Below, one piece after another: positions 7,201 through 7,686 of a stretch of DNA of 7,686 nt; the stretch's first letter is position 1; the number at the start of each line of letters is the position of its first letter. The position numbers and the translations under genes are program-made. Under the pieces are notes generated by a model. That model was given only the letters and a program-made list of their open reading frames with translations, was not told the origin of the DNA and did no database searches. The DNA lies in assembly GCA_025937075.1 (NCBI GenBank), contig JAICSD010000216.1:1-7686 (forward strand), written 5' to 3'. Origin of the DNA: Vicinamibacteria bacterium (lineage in GTDB: Bacteria; Acidobacteriota; Vicinamibacteria; Vicinamibacterales; 2-12-FULL-66-21).

Positions 7201-7348
7201 GTGAAAGCGCATCGCCCCGCGCGTGCAGGACCAGAAATGCGATGAGCTGCTGCTGGCGGGAACTGGGCAGCCGCTCGGGCGCTGCGCCGGCCACACGCAG
7301 ACGAAAACCCCCGAGCAGGTCGATACGCACCCGCGGCGGAGGAGGCAC
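4280..7348 (-). CDS. Large transcriptional regulator: winged helix, BTAD, AAA-type ATPase and TPR-like repeats
   Basis: 1022 residues; a cytoplasmic signal-integrating activator of the SARP/AfsR-like class. In order: OmpR-type winged helix at about 8-97 (LLGGFRLRVAG, QRISGSLWPES, ALTNLRRELHHLR); BTAD helical domain at about 104-241 (YRGDLLPDCSGEWIDPDRDR, ALHTYQQCAALLKDELGVQP); ATPase at about 258-505 with Walker A GEAGIGKS (289-296, K295) and Walker B LALLLDDAQWAD (397-408, D402/D403), then VLATVRSGE; a winged-helix-like part at about 520-600 (RVQSVVEARLAMLSEDAR, FSHDRIREVAYDGI); and helical TPR-like repeats from about 640 to the end. There is no C-terminal LuxR-type HTH, so DNA binding must be N-terminal. 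The first possible start is GTG 7348 (in-frame TAA 12 bases upstream) but it lacks a Shine-Dalgarno; GTG at 7330 would give VRIDLLGGF, closer to usual starts. The likely targets are its own cluster (cupin, oxidase), by position. The ligand is unknown. Confidence 0.92.
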   Translation of the reverse strand: MPPPPRVRIDLLGGFRLRVAGAAPERLPSSRQQQLIAFLVLHARGDALSRQRISGSLWPESTDDQALTNLRRELHHLREGWPAIHALVDAGSRTLAWNAHTDSVDVTAFEAAAERGLKDDEASLQGAADLYRGDLLPDCSGEWIDPDRDRLRQRAKDVLTRLVALLEHRRAYGDAIDRAQQMLRIDPLDEQAWCALMRSHARRGERAAALHTYQQCAALLKDELGVQPSAATRIAYREVLDLDAEAPAAPMPPRTAVYPLVGRRPEWDALLGAWRAAAAHGTRLCLIRGEAGIGKSRLAEELVDWLTLNRVTAATARCYAGEGRLAYAPIAEWLGKESLRPALDTLEPAFLTDVARLRPELLAQRPDVPRPSQELEHWQRLRFFEALAQAFRAASPLALLLDDAQWADADTIDWLQYFAHSAAAARCIVLATVRSGEEDDNPPLGRLIRQLERDARLTAISLGPLDRTATAQLAVEVAGHPLDDAALAQAFRDTEGHPLFIVERGRMELTTQTGAHRALPRVQSVVEARLAMLSEDARAAAEVAAAIGRDFPFDVLAHASGFEEAALVRALDELWRRHIVRVQGGERWDFSHDRIREVAYDGIAPARRRLIHRRIAQAMERLFAEHLDEASASIAAHLDRGGQPERAIGFLERAADVATRVSASEEAVRCLTHALSLLDTLAEGRDRDERELGLRSRLSVVLNSGRGYAAPEVEQNVKRVFALSVKDGRGQVPARWLWVAFTLRYMLGDLKGTREVAQQALDRSAADPSCRCEAHHAMGGTLMSVGELEASRQHFDAALAAYDEQHPQRSALGSDLGVFAHAWYSHTLWLLGADVDAVACVDEGIALARRRDHKYSETLALAYAALLHQMRLDVSRAEACARAVAGMCDRYGFAYYGDWARVLIGWARGHEHPADGVLAIEAALERLDRVRAQARRPYYLSLLADTCGRAGDRARAALVLDTAIRMALDRGDLWWLPSLYFQKSALDAPPDRDAMLQRALALARTQGNRALERRITSSSAAV

Positions 7349-7353
7349 GATCC

Positions 7354-7359
7354 AAGATT
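7354..7359 (-). promoter_or_regulatory. Possible -10 element for a leaderless regulator transcript
   Basis: On the minus strand TAATCT lies 6 bases before the GTG start codon at 7348, a distance at which transcription would begin at or next to the start codon. This would fit the missing ribosome binding site. No good -35 hexamer is visible 17 bases upstream (GCAACT), and the element overlaps the tail of the gene upstream, so this is a weak call. Confidence 0.2.
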
Positions 7360-7366
7360 ACACCGG

Positions 7367-7686
7367 TCAGCGCCGGCAGTTGCGCGCGTTCCGAATCTCC
7401 GCCGCGCGCTGCATGAACGCGTCCGTCCACTCGTCGACGGCCGCCTGGCCCGCATCGGAGGCGCCGTGGCGCAGCCGGCTGATCTGCTTCAGGTCCATCA
7501 TGTCGAAGCGGGCCGCGTAGAAGATTGCCCGGACGCGCTCGCGGTCGAGCGTTTCGAGCCGGCGCGCGAGGAGCGCGCGCGCATCCTCGAAGACGGTCAC
7601 GGCGTTCTTGAGCGGATGTTGCAGCTCGCAGCGATCCGCATTCGCGAACACGCGCTCGGTCTGCCAGTCGCTGAAGTCGCCGCGCG
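7367..7686 (-). CDS. C-terminal end of an unrecognised protein, runs off the right edge
   Basis: The frame is open from the window edge to TGA at 7367-7369, about 105 residues. It reads GDFSDWQTERVFANADRCEL near the edge and ends MQRAAEIRNARNCRR. A GTG at 7651 could serve as a start, but the coding-like sequence before it (RGDFSDWQTER) argues that the real start lies outside the window. The segment is charged and helical in character, rich in Arg and Ala (VFEDARALLARRLETLDRER, YAARFDMMDLKQ), with two cysteines and no membrane segment. I recognise no family. Its stop is 18 bases before the regulator GTG on the same strand, so the two genes are probably co-transcribed or translationally coupled. 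Confidence 0.6.
   Translation of the reverse strand, partial: RGDFSDWQTERVFANADRCELQHPLKNAVTVFEDARALLARRLETLDRERVRAIFYAARFDMMDLKQISRLRHGASDAGQAAVDEWTDAFMQRAAEIRNARNCRR

Noticed and set aside
6089..7204. A 371-codon plus-strand frame opposite the regulator
   Set aside because: Shadow of the regulator: long open antisense frames are normal in DNA of this GC content, and the minus strand has Walker A/B and BTAD motifs.
1..7686. CRISPR array, tRNA, rRNA, insertion sequence or attachment site
   Set aside because: No regularly spaced repeats, cloverleaf, transposase motifs or terminal inverted repeats were seen on either strand.

Overview
The window is GC-rich with dense reading frames and almost no AT-rich spacer. 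Its first gene is a MacB/FtsX-type orphan permease of the kind that is very numerous in Acidobacteriota (ADOP family). Together with a BTAD/AAA regulator, this suggests a soil acidobacterium, perhaps of the Vicinamibacteria. That placement is inference from gene content; no rRNA or marker gene is present.

Layout by region. (1) Positions 1-1044, minus strand: the N-terminal 348 codons of an ADOP-type permease that runs off the left edge. (2) 1045-1322: a 278-base gap holding a 15-base perfect palindrome just upstream of the permease ribosome binding site and a strong hairpin further up. (3) 1323-1829, minus: a 168-residue multi-pass membrane protein of unknown function. (4) About 1983-2265, plus: the remnant of a small OB-fold-like protein. 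It lacks a proper N-terminus, and its family-like ending is only readable after a frameshift at 2229. (5) 2279-2309: a perfect 13-bp hairpin between the convergent remnant and oxidase genes. (6) 2321-3706, minus: a berberine-bridge-like FAD oxidoreductase. (7) 3713-4201, minus: a small exported cupin. (8) 4280-7348, minus: a 1022-residue transcriptional regulator with a winged-helix/BTAD N-terminus, an AAA-type ATPase core and a TPR-like C-terminal half. (9) 7367-7686, minus: the C-terminal end of an unrecognised protein that enters from the right edge.

Genes 9, 8, 7 and 6 are all on the minus strand, with gaps of 18, 78 and 6 bases, and end at the hairpin in (5). The simplest reading is one transcription unit, or a regulator followed by a cupin-oxidase pair, in which a large ATP-dependent regulator controls an exported cupin and a flavin oxidase acting on an unknown small molecule. 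The individual families are known. What is worth following up is this grouping, the decayed OB-like gene and the three unexplained inverted repeats. I see no CRISPR array, tRNA, rRNA or insertion sequence.
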